Source: a virus. Taken from it: a DNA stretch of 26,511 bases. Location: the IMG/VR virus record IMGVR_UViG_3300050121_000021, positions 1-26,511 of that record, one strand, 5' to 3'. The position numbers were made by a program, and so were the translations under genes. Shown here piece by piece: positions 6,554 to 13,496 of the stretch (the stretch's first letter is position 1; every line of letters begins with the position of its first letter). The notes under the pieces were generated by a model. It did not search any database. It worked only from the letters and a program-made list of their open reading frames with translations, and had not been told where the DNA came from.

Positions 6554-6909
6554 TCTCCAAACATCCTACTCTCAAGTTTCCTTACAGCATCTAGTACACC
6601 ATCAGAATCGAAGTTATAAGCTAGGTTCCTGATATTGTGTAGGTCTTCACGGAACTCACCAAACACAGCTTGAATAATTCCCCGTTTAGTTTCTTCTAGT
6701 GCTGTCTGTAGTCTATCAGAGATATGTGGACCTTCTGTAATAATAACTGATGTTTGTAGCGTCACACCAAGATTATATACAGAGCCTATATTACCACGAT
6801 CAAGACTTGTGTGATCAGACTGCACACTCAAATAGCTTTGCATTGGTGAATATATAGGTTTTCGTACATTTGTTTGTACAGCTTTAATCTGTTTTGACAG
6901 TTCACTCAT
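6550..6909 (-). CDS. Hypothetical protein, 119 aa
   Basis: The ATG at 6909 is preferred: AAGGAG lies 8 nt before it, whereas the in-frame GTG at 6918 directly abuts that ribosome site. The product begins MSELSKQIKAVQTNV and has a beta-like middle (LGVTLQTSVIITEG) and a long C-terminal helical part (RLQTALEETKRGIIQA onward). First gene after a 120-nt gap (6910-7031) that may hold a promoter, though no consensus box pair stands out. No family recognised. Confidence 0.6.
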   Translation of the reverse strand: MSELSKQIKAVQTNVRKPIYSPMQSYLSVQSDHTSLDRGNIGSVYNLGVTLQTSVIITEGPHISDRLQTALEETKRGIIQAVFGEFREDLHNIRNLAYNFDSDGVLDAVRKLESRMFGE

Positions 6910-7031
6910 TGTCCCCACTCCTTAATTAGTACATACATAGGCAATTCAGCACCTTTCTAGGAGCCTCACCACCTAAGCAGTATGTTTGCTTGTCTTTTAC
7001 ATTATCGTTGTTTTATAGGGTGTTTTGTACA

Positions 7032-7442
7032 CTACAATGTACGTTTCTTCCTCGGTATTGAAGGCTTATCCGGAGTGAATACTGGAGGATTAGTAAAATA
7101 CTCATCAATAAACTCCAATAATGGTCCAACAACACCAATTGCTGACAGGTGAGGGTTGATACTAACATACTCTTTAATATTAGAACAGCCTGTACTCTCT
7201 ACGAACAAATTGATATCAAAATTAGCTTTCTTAGCTACACGTCGAAGGTATTTAAACTCACTAGAGGGTTGCCACCAAAGAGGTAAGCGACAGTTGTATT
7301 TTGTAGCTAGCATAATCCAATGTTGATGATCTGCATAGTCTACCTTAAAATTAAGACGTGCGAAGTCTTGATCAAGTGACTTCCTGATCTTGGCTGCCGC
7401 ACGTTGTTCTTCTGTGATAGGTATTAGGTGTGTAGTTTTCAT
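7032..7442 (-). CDS. Hypothetical protein, 136 aa
   Basis: Starts ATGA-coupled to the phosphatase-like gene upstream. The product begins MKTTHLIPITEEQRAAAKIR, has a Trp-rich region (LPLWWQPSSEFKYLRRVAKK) and ends in a basic proline-rich tail (TPDKPSIPRKKRTL). Soluble, positively charged; might bind nucleic acid or a partner of the upstream phosphatase-like protein, but no motif shows it. Confidence 0.6.
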   Translation of the reverse strand: MKTTHLIPITEEQRAAAKIRKSLDQDFARLNFKVDYADHQHWIMLATKYNCRLPLWWQPSSEFKYLRRVAKKANFDINLFVESTGCSNIKEYVSINPHLSAIGVVGPLLEFIDEYFTNPPVFTPDKPSIPRKKRTL

Positions 7443-7828
7443 TTAATCTCGCCTTTGTATGCAAGCAATAGTTCGGTGTTCAACCAAGAATCATTCCAAT
7501 CAAAATCATCTTCAATGTTTAGAAAGACCACCTTAACACCAACATCAGAAATCTCATCCTTCTCCTCTTGGTTTAGACTATCAAAGTTATCTTTATTTAC
7601 AAAGACAATCTCATCTGCCCACCAGATTAGCGCTTGAGAGATTGGAATTAAGGCATACTCCTTATCACAACCTACAGCACGGGTATTGAATCCTAATGCT
7701 TTGTGTAAAACATTTGCAAGACTAGGTGACCTCAAGAGGCCGGCTGAGCAACAGCACAATACTTTCTTTGCAGATGTCTGAAACTTATTACCTACGTTCG
7801 CCAGTTGGTTACGTTTTCCTTTAATCAC
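7439..7828 (-). CDS. Low-molecular-weight protein-tyrosine-phosphatase-like protein
   Basis: 129 aa from a GTG start (GGAG 7 nt upstream; GTGTGA overlap with the previous gene). Residues 27-34 are C-S-A-G-L-L-R-S, the Cys-x5-Arg-Ser loop of tyrosine phosphatases, preceded by a beta-strand (KKVLCC). Further on, ALIWWADEIVFV fits the small predicted-phosphatase group that also occurs in bacteria and phages. The general-acid aspartate typical of the classical low-molecular-weight enzymes is not obvious. Likely cytoplasmic; a role in altering host phosphosignalling is inference. Confidence 0.65.
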   Translation of the reverse strand: MIKGKRNQLANVGNKFQTSAKKVLCCCSAGLLRSPSLANVLHKALGFNTRAVGCDKEYALIPISQALIWWADEIVFVNKDNFDSLNQEEKDEISDVGVKVVFLNIEDDFDWNDSWLNTELLLAYKGEIK

Positions 7829-8010
7829 ACCTTATCTCCTTCAGTATCATTAGCACATTCCAATAACACATTAATTTCCTGTAACACCTCTTCAAGAAGG
7901 TTATTCTCAGGGATATTTAAAGCCTTACTAATCTTCTTTGAGCGTGTACAGGCTTTCTGGACATCTTTCTGTAAGAGTGTGAGGTGTTTAATCATCTGTG
8001 TTTTAGTCAA
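7825..8010 (-). CDS. Hypothetical protein, 61 aa, TTG start
   Basis: TTG at 8010 has AGGAG 7 nt upstream, a far better site than the ATG five codons in. The product begins MTKTQMIKHLTLLQKDVQ and is helical, with a basic first half and an acidic end (LLEEVLQEINVLLECANDTE). First gene after the promoter at 8042-8070, so it leads the downstream small-gene operon. Function unknown. Confidence 0.6.
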   Translation of the reverse strand: MTKTQMIKHLTLLQKDVQKACTRSKKISKALNIPENNLLEEVLQEINVLLECANDTEGDKV

Positions 8011-8041
8011 ATTCGTTCTCCTATCTACTTATCAAGTGCCA

Positions 8042-8070
8042 ATTATAAAGAAAGCCGCTTCCCTTTGCAA
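8042..8070 (-). promoter_or_regulatory. sigma70 promoter inside a terminator
   Basis: On the - strand TTGCAA (8070-8065), 17-nt spacer, TATAAT (8047-8042). The spacer is the 3' arm and T tract of the upstream terminator, so one unit ends where the next begins. Confidence 0.7.
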
Positions 8071-8081
8071 GCAGAAACGGC
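8047..8081 (-). terminator. Rho-independent terminator
   Basis: On the - strand GCCGTTTC pairs with GGAAGCGGC (8-9 bp, one G-U) around a loop, followed by TTTCTTT. It ends the ligase/dCMP deaminase unit just after the 59-aa gene. Confidence 0.75.
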
Positions 8082-8086
8082 CAATA

Positions 8087-8266
8087 TCACTCAAATAATT
8101 GTGTATTTTCTAGGAAATAGTCAGAAAGCATCTCGTTCAACTCTCTATCACTCCAATCACCACTTCCTACGTTGATTTCTACATATGTCCCGTGGTGGGA
8201 GTATTCTTTAGTGGTGTATTCAAAGTCTTTTAGCCAGAAGCCGTCTTTGAAGAGGAATATGTTCAT
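8087..8266 (-). CDS. Hypothetical protein, 59 aa
   Basis: ATG at 8266 overlaps the upstream stop by 4 nt (ATGA). The product begins MNIFLFKDGFWLKDFEYTT and is acidic and aromatic, ending LENTQLFE. The stop lies 6 nt before the terminator hairpin, making it the last gene of the unit. No recognised family. Confidence 0.6.
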   Translation of the reverse strand: MNIFLFKDGFWLKDFEYTTKEYSHHGTYVEINVGSGDWSDRELNEMLSDYFLENTQLFE

Positions 8267-8718
8267 AAGTACTTCACTGTCTGAAGCATTTCTTCATAGT
8301 CAGCGTGAACAAAATTAACCAGATTACTATTACAAGATATATATCCAGTCTTCTTATTCAGTTGAAGGGATACAGTGTCTACAATCTTAGCAGCTTGAGC
8401 TTTACGCAATGCATACGGTGGGAAATGTAGAGATTTACGTTGATGACTACCTAAAGAGTCTGTTTCACTGTTGTGTAGATGGCAAGCTGTTGTGAAGGCT
8501 ACTTCATCACGACCTTTATTATCGTAACTAAAACTAAAGAAGTTATTCTTCTGGTGCTGGCCCCAATCAACTTCTTTTGACCAGAAGTAGCCTAGTGCAA
8601 ACATATATTCTTTAAGTGATTTCATTTGCAACGGAAGAGTATCAATAATTTCCTCCGGTTGTAACCACAAACCCTTGTCTTCTTTAATGATCTGGTTGAT
8701 AGTTTTAGTGGCGTTCAT
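8263..8718 (-). CDS. Hypothetical protein, 151 aa, downstream of ligase
   Basis: The start is either ATG 8718 (sharing one base with the ligase stop, TGATG) or GTG 8721; the AGGA upstream fits both. The product begins MNATKTINQIIKEDKG and contains a segment with histidines (HLHNSETDSLGSHQRKSLHF). No signal peptide or membrane segment. Coupled to the ligase gene, so it may serve DNA metabolism, but nothing in the sequence names a function. Confidence 0.6.
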   Translation of the reverse strand: MNATKTINQIIKEDKGLWLQPEEIIDTLPLQMKSLKEYMFALGYFWSKEVDWGQHQKNNFFSFSYDNKGRDEVAFTTACHLHNSETDSLGSHQRKSLHFPPYALRKAQAAKIVDTVSLQLNKKTGYISCNSNLVNFVHADYEEMLQTVKYL

Positions 8719-9791
8719 CACTCATAATTCCTAAATGTAACAAAAGTAGGGAACTGGGGCAATTTTGTGTCTTTGTATAAAGTCTGGTATTTTACAGTGA
8801 TATCTTTACCAATCAAAGACTCTTTCTCAGCCAGCCATTGTTTGCGTTGCTCATGACTACCACCAACAACATTAAATTGATTGTCTGCAAAGGTGTTTTG
8901 TAGTACAAAGATTGCACCACCGTCTTTATCTGGGATTACATTTACAATCTTAAACTCAGAGTCTAGGAAACTCTTAAGCTTTTGTAAGTTAGCAGAGCGC
9001 TTGCCTGATTCATAACGACCAAACATATTCCGTAACATAATACCTTCATAGCCGCAGTTAACGTACATCTCGTGGCGATCATGCATATCTCTTTCATTAC
9101 TTAGAAGCTCATAAGGTAGAACATCAATACTTACAACCTTATTCTCAAACAAAATGTCTTCAATCTGCAATAGTCGGATAAGACGATCTTCAAAGATCAT
9201 ATCATCTTCAACAACATCAAAGATTCGGAATGTAAGACTAATTGTAAGTGGATTATATTTCTTGACAGCAGATACAATCTCTTCTAGATATCTACCATGC
9301 AAATAAATCTCACCGTCCCAGATATCTCCAGCCTTCATAACATATTCAAGTTGTTGGATGATATGTTTCACATCATAGAGCTTACCACCTCGTGACTTCA
9401 GTATTACTCCTTCATTAGAGCAGATAGCAAGACAACGTACACCATCGAGTTTTGCACTACCAAAACATGGGAACTTAATACGATGTCCTTGTTTCAGGTA
9501 ATCAGAGGCAAGCATAGGGAGTAGGGGGAGTTCAACCAACTCTTCTTTATTCTCTCGGTAACCTTTATCTTTCTGTTTTGCTACTTTACTGAGGGCTTCT
9601 AGTTCAGCTTGTTGTGCTGGAGTCGTCTCATTACTACGTCCAATGTTCTTACCCTTAACAGATTCAATCTTTAGCTGAATCTTACCCTTCTCTTGACCAA
9701 ACTCAATAAAGATTTCTTCATCTTTGGTTTCAATGGACCAGAGTTTTAGTGTTCCGTTCTTATTGAGGCCGTACAGTGTAATCTTTTCCAA
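8718..9791 (-). CDS. ATP-dependent DNA ligase
   Basis: Joins nicked DNA using ATP during replication and repair. From a TTG start the product has 357 aa. Residues 1-55 (ITLYGLNKNGTLKLWSIE) look like a WGR-type or small N-terminal domain. Motif I is SAKLDGVR with adenylated lysine K114; motif III is FRIFDVV, motif IV GYEGIMLRN and motif V LQKLKSF. A C-terminal OB-fold follows (DITVKYQTLYKD). The TTG start is set by AAGGAG at 9804-9799, 7 nt upstream; a longer frame to 9818 would overlap the deaminase and has no ribosome site. Lies directly after dCMP deaminase. Confidence 0.9.
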   Translation of the reverse strand: MEKITLYGLNKNGTLKLWSIETKDEEIFIEFGQEKGKIQLKIESVKGKNIGRSNETTPAQQAELEALSKVAKQKDKGYRENKEELVELPLLPMLASDYLKQGHRIKFPCFGSAKLDGVRCLAICSNEGVILKSRGGKLYDVKHIIQQLEYVMKAGDIWDGEIYLHGRYLEEIVSAVKKYNPLTISLTFRIFDVVEDDMIFEDRLIRLLQIEDILFENKVVSIDVLPYELLSNERDMHDRHEMYVNCGYEGIMLRNMFGRYESGKRSANLQKLKSFLDSEFKIVNVIPDKDGGAIFVLQNTFADNQFNVVGGSHEQRKQWLAEKESLIGKDITVKYQTLYKDTKLPQFPTFVTFRNYE

Positions 9792-9807
9792 TTCTTCTCT
9801 CCTTAAA

Positions 9808-10209
9808 TTATTGTTCAAACTTCTCTACAATCACACCGTATTTTTTGAGATAGTCAAGTCCTTGTAGCTTCCTGTACTCTTCTAGGTACACAACCCTACC
9901 AACCTTTGCTCTGACAAGTAATTTAGCACAGTCTAGGCAGCAAGATAAACTTAAATATACAGTGGCACCTTTTGCACTAACACCTTGCTCAAGCATTTTC
10001 CCAAGCGCATTGAGTTCCGCGTGTACTACCTCAGGATTCCCTTCCTCTGTATAATCCCACTCATTTGGACCACCACTTGCCATCCCATTAAACCCAACTG
10101 ATAGCATACCCGACTTTGGTACAATTACGCATCCAACGGCTTTTCGGGGGCACTTACTTTCTAGAGCTACTCGGGTGACTATATCCATATATAGATTGTC
10201 GTACTTCAA
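9808..10209 (-). CDS. dCMP deaminase family (ComEB-like)
   Basis: Converts dCMP to dUMP, feeding dTTP synthesis for phage replication. The 133-aa product has the zinc-binding HAE in VVHAELNALGK and the second zinc ligand pair in SLSCCLDCAKLLV; the usual P-C-x-x-C appears here as S-C-C-L-D-C. NxG-type substrate loop VGFNGMASGGPNEW precedes it. The start is TTG at 10209 with AAGGAG 6 nt upstream; this gives MKYDNLYMDIVTRVALES, the normal family N-terminus, and removes a 50-nt overlap with the preceding gene. A longer frame reaches 10269 but adds unrelated residues. Confidence 0.88.
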   Translation of the reverse strand: MKYDNLYMDIVTRVALESKCPRKAVGCVIVPKSGMLSVGFNGMASGGPNEWDYTEEGNPEVVHAELNALGKMLEQGVSAKGATVYLSLSCCLDCAKLLVRAKVGRVVYLEEYRKLQGLDYLKKYGVIVEKFEQ

Positions 10210-10219
10210 GTCTTTCTCC

Positions 10220-10531
10220 TTAACTTGGACGAAGGTTCGCTGCAAACCCCTTACGACTATTTGTCCCATAGCAACTCAGCCCACCCCCTTCTTGCTTACT
10301 TTTAGTCTTGACTATACGACTAGTCTTGACTTTGTAAAACCCTGCATCAAATATTTGATCACATTTTAGTTGAGCATCTTCTCGTTTAGCGCAGTGAAAG
10401 TAGTAATAATCTCCTGTAGCTGAAAGTATCCACCAAACGGCTGGTTCCTGAAAGTCATATCCCGTAAATTCTGCATAGGATACTACAGTAACATTGACTT
10501 CTTTAACTTTCTTTTCCAATGTCTTAGCCAT
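10220..10531 (-). CDS. Hypothetical protein, 103 aa
   Basis: The ATG at 10531 has GGGAGA 10 nt upstream; an ATG 18 nt earlier has no ribosome site and contains that very GGGAGA. The product begins MAKTLEKKVKEVNVTVV, has an aromatic middle (AVWWILSATGDYYYFHCAK) and a basic tail with Gly-rich turn (KQEGGGLSCYG). Its TAA overlaps the deaminase ribosome site (TAAGGAG), so the pair is probably coupled. No recognised family. Confidence 0.6.
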   Translation of the reverse strand: MAKTLEKKVKEVNVTVVSYAEFTGYDFQEPAVWWILSATGDYYYFHCAKREDAQLKCDQIFDAGFYKVKTSRIVKTKSKQEGGGLSCYGTNSRKGFAANLRPS

Positions 10532-10574
10532 ACTATGTAAATCTCCCATTAATACCTACTCAAAGAATAACTAG

Positions 10575-10727
10575 TCATTGCATATCATCCCAACCATCAT
10601 AATTTACATAATCATCTTCTGGGTATGTAGCCGGTTCATCATCCCATACTAAATCTAAAGGTTCTTCATCTTCGTAATATTCATCTACACACTTGTCCAG
10701 AAAGATGTCATAAGCTGAATTACTCAT
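10575..10727 (-). CDS. Very acidic small protein, 50 aa
   Basis: ATG at 10727, overlapping the upstream gene by 8 nt. The product begins MSNSAYDIFLDKCVDEYY and is extremely acidic, roughly 17 Asp/Glu in 50 residues (EDEEPLDLVWDDEPATYPED). Such proteins can act as DNA mimics or inhibitors, but this is speculation from charge alone. Short but clearly placed in an overlapping chain. Confidence 0.55.
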   Translation of the reverse strand: MSNSAYDIFLDKCVDEYYEDEEPLDLVWDDEPATYPEDDYVNYDGWDDMQ

Positions 10728-10851
10728 AATCAATCCCATCCATAATTGCTGCTAGCATCTCTTCACCAAGCTCACTTAACATATATTGAGAGGACAAATC
10801 AAAGTATTCGTATTGCTGTGAGTGTGTGAAGTAAGAGTAGAAGTTGTTCAC
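10720..10851 (-). CDS. Hypothetical small protein, 43 aa, GTG start
   Basis: GTG at 10851 overlaps the upstream TGA (GTGA) and has GAGGAGG 5-6 nt upstream, an excellent ribosome site. The product begins MNNFYSYFTHSQQYEYF, aromatic at first, then an acidic helix (SELGEEMLAAIMDGI). No family. Confidence 0.55.
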   Translation of the reverse strand: MNNFYSYFTHSQQYEYFDLSSQYMLSELGEEMLAAIMDGIDYE

Positions 10852-10979
10852 GCATCCTCCTCTTCAGATTCTTTAGGTACTACGATATAAGTATTGAAGA
10901 TCCTTTCTTTTAGTACTTCCCTCAACTGCTCTAGTCGGTATTCTTCTGATAGTTCTTGAATCTCTTCTTGTGAAATCAT
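10848..10979 (-). CDS. Hypothetical small protein, 43 aa
   Basis: ATG at 10979 overlaps the upstream stop by 4 nt (ATGA) within a 19-nt junction sequence that is duplicated at 11204-11222. The product begins MISQEEIQELSEEYRLEQ and is a highly charged helix with a short beta segment (NTYIVVP). Function unknown. Confidence 0.55.
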   Translation of the reverse strand: MISQEEIQELSEEYRLEQLREVLKERIFNTYIVVPKESEEEDA

Positions 10980-11209
10980 TTTGTTTCTCCTTGTTTTAGG
11001 ATAATAGATACTCGTGGCGAGATACGTTGCTCACGATCTTTTGAAGATATAAGGTCTAGTGGTTCTAAAAGAATACTGTATGTATCTTCTGGATATTGTT
11101 TATGTAATTCTTTTAATAACAACTCAAAACCTTCGGTTGTATAAGGGATCGGCTCCTTGTCTGTCAAGATTCCATATAGTACAGACTTCATTTGGTCTTG
11201 ATCAATCAT
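10976..11209 (-). CDS. Hypothetical protein, 77 aa
   Basis: ATG at 11209 with GGAGAAACAAA upstream, ATGA-coupled to the previous gene. The product begins MIDQDQMKSVLYGILTDKE and ends KQGETK, the same C-terminal GETK as its upstream neighbour because the junction DNA is duplicated. Soluble; no family recognised. Confidence 0.6.
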   Translation of the reverse strand: MIDQDQMKSVLYGILTDKEPIPYTTEGFELLLKELHKQYPEDTYSILLEPLDLISSKDREQRISPRVSIILKQGETK

Positions 11210-11406
11210 TTTGTTTCTCCTTCTAATGAATGCAAATGTTGTTTATACTGCTTAAGTTCTAAATAGGTAAACATAAGTTCTGCATCAATATACTCCCTAA
11301 CATAGTCATCATAAAGATGTCCCTCTTCCATCTCTAAGTACTCTGCTGCTTCGGAGAGTGTAAACAATTCTTTGTGTAAATCTCCAAATACTTCTTCATG
11401 GTTCAT
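11206..11406 (-). CDS. Hypothetical acidic protein, 66 aa
   Basis: ATG at 11406 follows AGGAAGGAG at good distance; a TTG at 11427 in frame has no ribosome site. The product begins MNHEEVFGDLHKELFTLSE and is acidic and helical (EAAEYLEMEEGHLYDDYVRE). It is the first gene after the promoter/palindrome at 11425-11469, hence the most directly regulated member of the unit that runs to dCMP deaminase and ligase. Confidence 0.6.
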   Translation of the reverse strand: MNHEEVFGDLHKELFTLSEAAEYLEMEEGHLYDDYVREYIDAELMFTYLELKQYKQHLHSLEGETK

Positions 11407-11424
11407 TATATTCTCCTTCCTGTT

Positions 11425-11469
11425 CAATGTAGGTACCTACATTGTAAGCAGCACCCTATGTCTTGTCAA
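11425..11469 (-). promoter_or_regulatory. Consensus promoter with 20-bp palindromic operator
   Basis: On the - strand TTGACA (11469-11464), 17-nt spacer, TACAAT (11446-11441). A perfect palindrome CAATGTAGGTACCTACATTG (11425-11444) overlaps the -10 box and the expected transcription start. This is the classic geometry of a repressor operator. It controls the unit from the 66-aa gene to the terminator at 8047-8081. Confidence 0.8.
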
Positions 11470-11473
11470 CCAT

Positions 11474-12247
11474 TTATTTAAGTTTCTTTGCAGCCTTTTC
11501 TGCTGCAATCGCTGCTTTATTGACAGCGATTCGTTCAGCGGATAGTGCTTTCTTAACTCCTGATTCTACAGCACGTTCAATTAGCTCGTCTAGGGAAAAT
11601 TCTTCAATTCCCTCATCAGTACCTTTGACTTCTGTATTCTGTGAAGGACGTTGATTCTGAGGACATTGCTCATCACCACAATTACAAGGTTGACTATTTC
11701 GGTATTCCTTGAATAAAGCAAGTCGTTCAGATAGCTCATCACCATCGAATAGAAGATCTACACCTTTTAATGCCTCAATAATCTCCTCCTCAGTTAGAAA
11801 ACCACTATAGGTGTTTCTCAAAGATCGTTCATTCAGCTTCTTATTAAAAGTTGCTGTGTTATATACTTGAGCTTCGTGCCCATATGCACCATAGCTAAAC
11901 CCATGCACTAAGAATGTTGACATATCATCAACTTCCCATTCATCTGCTGCTAAACAGATTGCTGTACCTTCACTGGCCGTACCCATACCAATTACAGCCA
12001 CGATTGTTGCAGGGCAACGGTTCATGTGCTGTATATATTGGTGCCCTACCGCTACAGAACCTCCGGGTGATTGTATCCACAAACGGATTAAGTCTTCTGG
12101 GCCAGCTTGGTGGTATGTGGCAAAGTGTTCTAGATATTCGTCAGCGTCATGAGAAATTTCATTGTGTAGGTATAGGTTATACTCATTACTAACGAAACTT
12201 TTGCTAATGAGTTGACTTGGTTTTTGCAACATACTTAATTCTGACAT
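11474..12247 (-). CDS. ClpP-like serine protease
   Basis: 257 aa. ClpP/crotonase-fold peptidase: IQSPGGSVAVG (57-68) is the oxyanion strand, Ser92 in GTASEGTA is the nucleophile, His115 in FLVHGFS the general base, and an Asp in GVDLLFDGDEL (164-170) can complete the triad. A short Cys cluster (PCNCGDEQC, 187-195) and a helical Lys/Ala-rich tail (210-257) are added after the family domain. Ribosome site AAGGAG 6 nt before the start, in the 10-nt gap after phoH-like. Usual ClpP works with an ATPase partner; none is seen here, so it may use the host unfoldase or act on phage proteins. Confidence 0.8.
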   Translation of the reverse strand: MSELSMLQKPSQLISKSFVSNEYNLYLHNEISHDADEYLEHFATYHQAGPEDLIRLWIQSPGGSVAVGHQYIQHMNRCPATIVAVIGMGTASEGTAICLAADEWEVDDMSTFLVHGFSYGAYGHEAQVYNTATFNKKLNERSLRNTYSGFLTEEEIIEALKGVDLLFDGDELSERLALFKEYRNSQPCNCGDEQCPQNQRPSQNTEVKGTDEGIEEFSLDELIERAVESGVKKALSAERIAVNKAAIAAEKAAKKLK

Positions 12248-12257
12248 TTATTACTCC

Positions 12258-13043
12258 TTATCGTGGGGATGGGCCTTCAGCTTCAAAGATTTCTACAAAG
12301 ATGCGAGTAAGACCTGACCTTACAATATCTGCCGGTGTGAATTCAACTACACCACAATTTGGGATTTTATGTTTCTTAACCAAATCACACAGATATTGAA
12401 TCCCAGACAAACCCGGAATGTCACGTTGTTTATCATCCCCACAGAATGCTGCTTGGCTTCCTGTTGCCAGACGGGTTACAAGACTCCGTACTTCATCTGG
12501 TGTGCAGTTCTGTGACTCATCAATTATGACATAAGTTTTAAAATCGAAGTTCATACCCCTCACAGCTTCCATTGGTTGAATCAAAATATTCTTACCAAAG
12601 TCAGCTTCATACTTTGCAGCACCAATTGTATCTTTAATTGTATTAAGGATTGGTAAAAGGTATGGTTCCAACTTGGCACGAATATCTCCGGGCCAGAATC
12701 CTGATGATTTGCCCATACCCACCAGTGGACGCATCACTACAATACGATCAATCTCACCCTTGAGGTACTTGTTAGCTGCCACTGAAGCCGCACACCATGA
12801 CTTGCCACTGCCTGCACTACCACGCCCTACTGTAATTGCCGAGAACTGTAAGCTGTCTAGATATAGTTTCTGGTTCTCTGTCTTAGCAATGATAGGTTTT
12901 ACTCGTACTTCCTTTTCTTCACGGAACTTTTCAGCAACACTTTCAGGTTTACCACCCTGCCGCGTCCGTCGTGTTTTCTTCCTAGGTTGCTCTACTTCAA
13001 TACCATCAATGATTTCGATGAAGTGCTTGTTGTGACTACCCAT
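12258..13043 (-). CDS. phoH: PhoH-family ATPase
   Basis: 261 aa. Walker A is GRGSAGSGKS (about 74-83), Walker B YVIIDESQN (about 171-180), and the conserved RPLVGMGKSSGFWPGD segment typical of PhoH lies between. A basic N-terminal tail (PRKKTRRTRQGGK) precedes the ATPase domain. The ATG at 13043 is chosen (AGGGA 8 nt upstream) over an in-frame TTG 6 nt earlier. PhoH-like proteins are frequent in phages; the family has NTP hydrolysis and probable RNA-related activity, exact role unsettled. Operon partner of the ClpP-like gene. No consensus promoter is visible in 13044-13155. Confidence 0.85.
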   Translation of the reverse strand: MGSHNKHFIEIIDGIEVEQPRKKTRRTRQGGKPESVAEKFREEKEVRVKPIIAKTENQKLYLDSLQFSAITVGRGSAGSGKSWCAASVAANKYLKGEIDRIVVMRPLVGMGKSSGFWPGDIRAKLEPYLLPILNTIKDTIGAAKYEADFGKNILIQPMEAVRGMNFDFKTYVIIDESQNCTPDEVRSLVTRLATGSQAAFCGDDKQRDIPGLSGIQYLCDLVKKHKIPNCGVVEFTPADIVRSGLTRIFVEIFEAEGPSPR

Positions 13044-13155
13044 TATCAATATCCCTATGCCAATTAATATTAAATTACACTTTCTTCACACATCCCACCA
13101 AAACAATGTCTCACACTTATTATGCTTCTGTAAAGCTTTATTCTATAACAAACTT

Positions 13156-13344
13156 TCATTTAAAATCCTCTGATAGTCTCAAGCTTGCAATTAACTCTTT
13201 AACTAAATCTTCATGCACACAGAGAATAAACTCTGACTCGATGTCTTCAGGATCTCCAATGTAAACTTCTATGTATTTCTCTTTATCTCTTTTGTAGATA
13301 GAGAACATACCACGATCTCCTAGCTTACAAAGTTTTGATACCAC
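13156..13344 (-). CDS. Hypothetical protein, 62 aa, GTG start
   Basis: GTG at 13344 has AAAGGAG 8 nt upstream; a TTG at 13374 would put that ribosome site inside the gene. The product begins MVSKLCKLGDRGMFSIYKR, mixed alpha/beta and acidic later (GDPEDIESEFILCVHED). Isolated between two stretches without genes. No family recognised. Confidence 0.6.
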   Translation of the reverse strand: MVSKLCKLGDRGMFSIYKRDKEKYIEVYIGDPEDIESEFILCVHEDLVKELIASLRLSEDFK

Positions 13345-13407
13345 TATTTTATCTCCTTTAAATTTGTTTATCAAAAACCTACCACTACCCTACCTTATAC
13401 ATCAATC

Positions 13408-13483
13408 AAAACGCCACTTGTATGTATGAATTAGCACCATCTGAGGCGTTTTAACTGAAAAGGTAGGCTACCCTACTGGGTAG
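13408..13483 (-). terminator. Two stem-loops, probable terminator region
   Basis: On the - strand CTACCC-AGTA-GGGTAG (13483-13468) is followed six bases on by TTTT. Then AAAACGCC (13452-13445) pairs with GGCGTTTT (13415-13408) across a 29-nt loop. They lie just after the 68-aa gene and before the 62-aa gene. Either could terminate the Tim44-like unit; the wide second stem could also be a structured leader. Confidence 0.45.
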
Positions 13484-13496
13484 GTGGTTGCAAGGG

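Noticed and set aside
9792-9818. Longer N-terminus of ligase (TTG at 9818)
   Set aside because: Would overlap the deaminase and places the AAGGAG ribosome site inside the gene.
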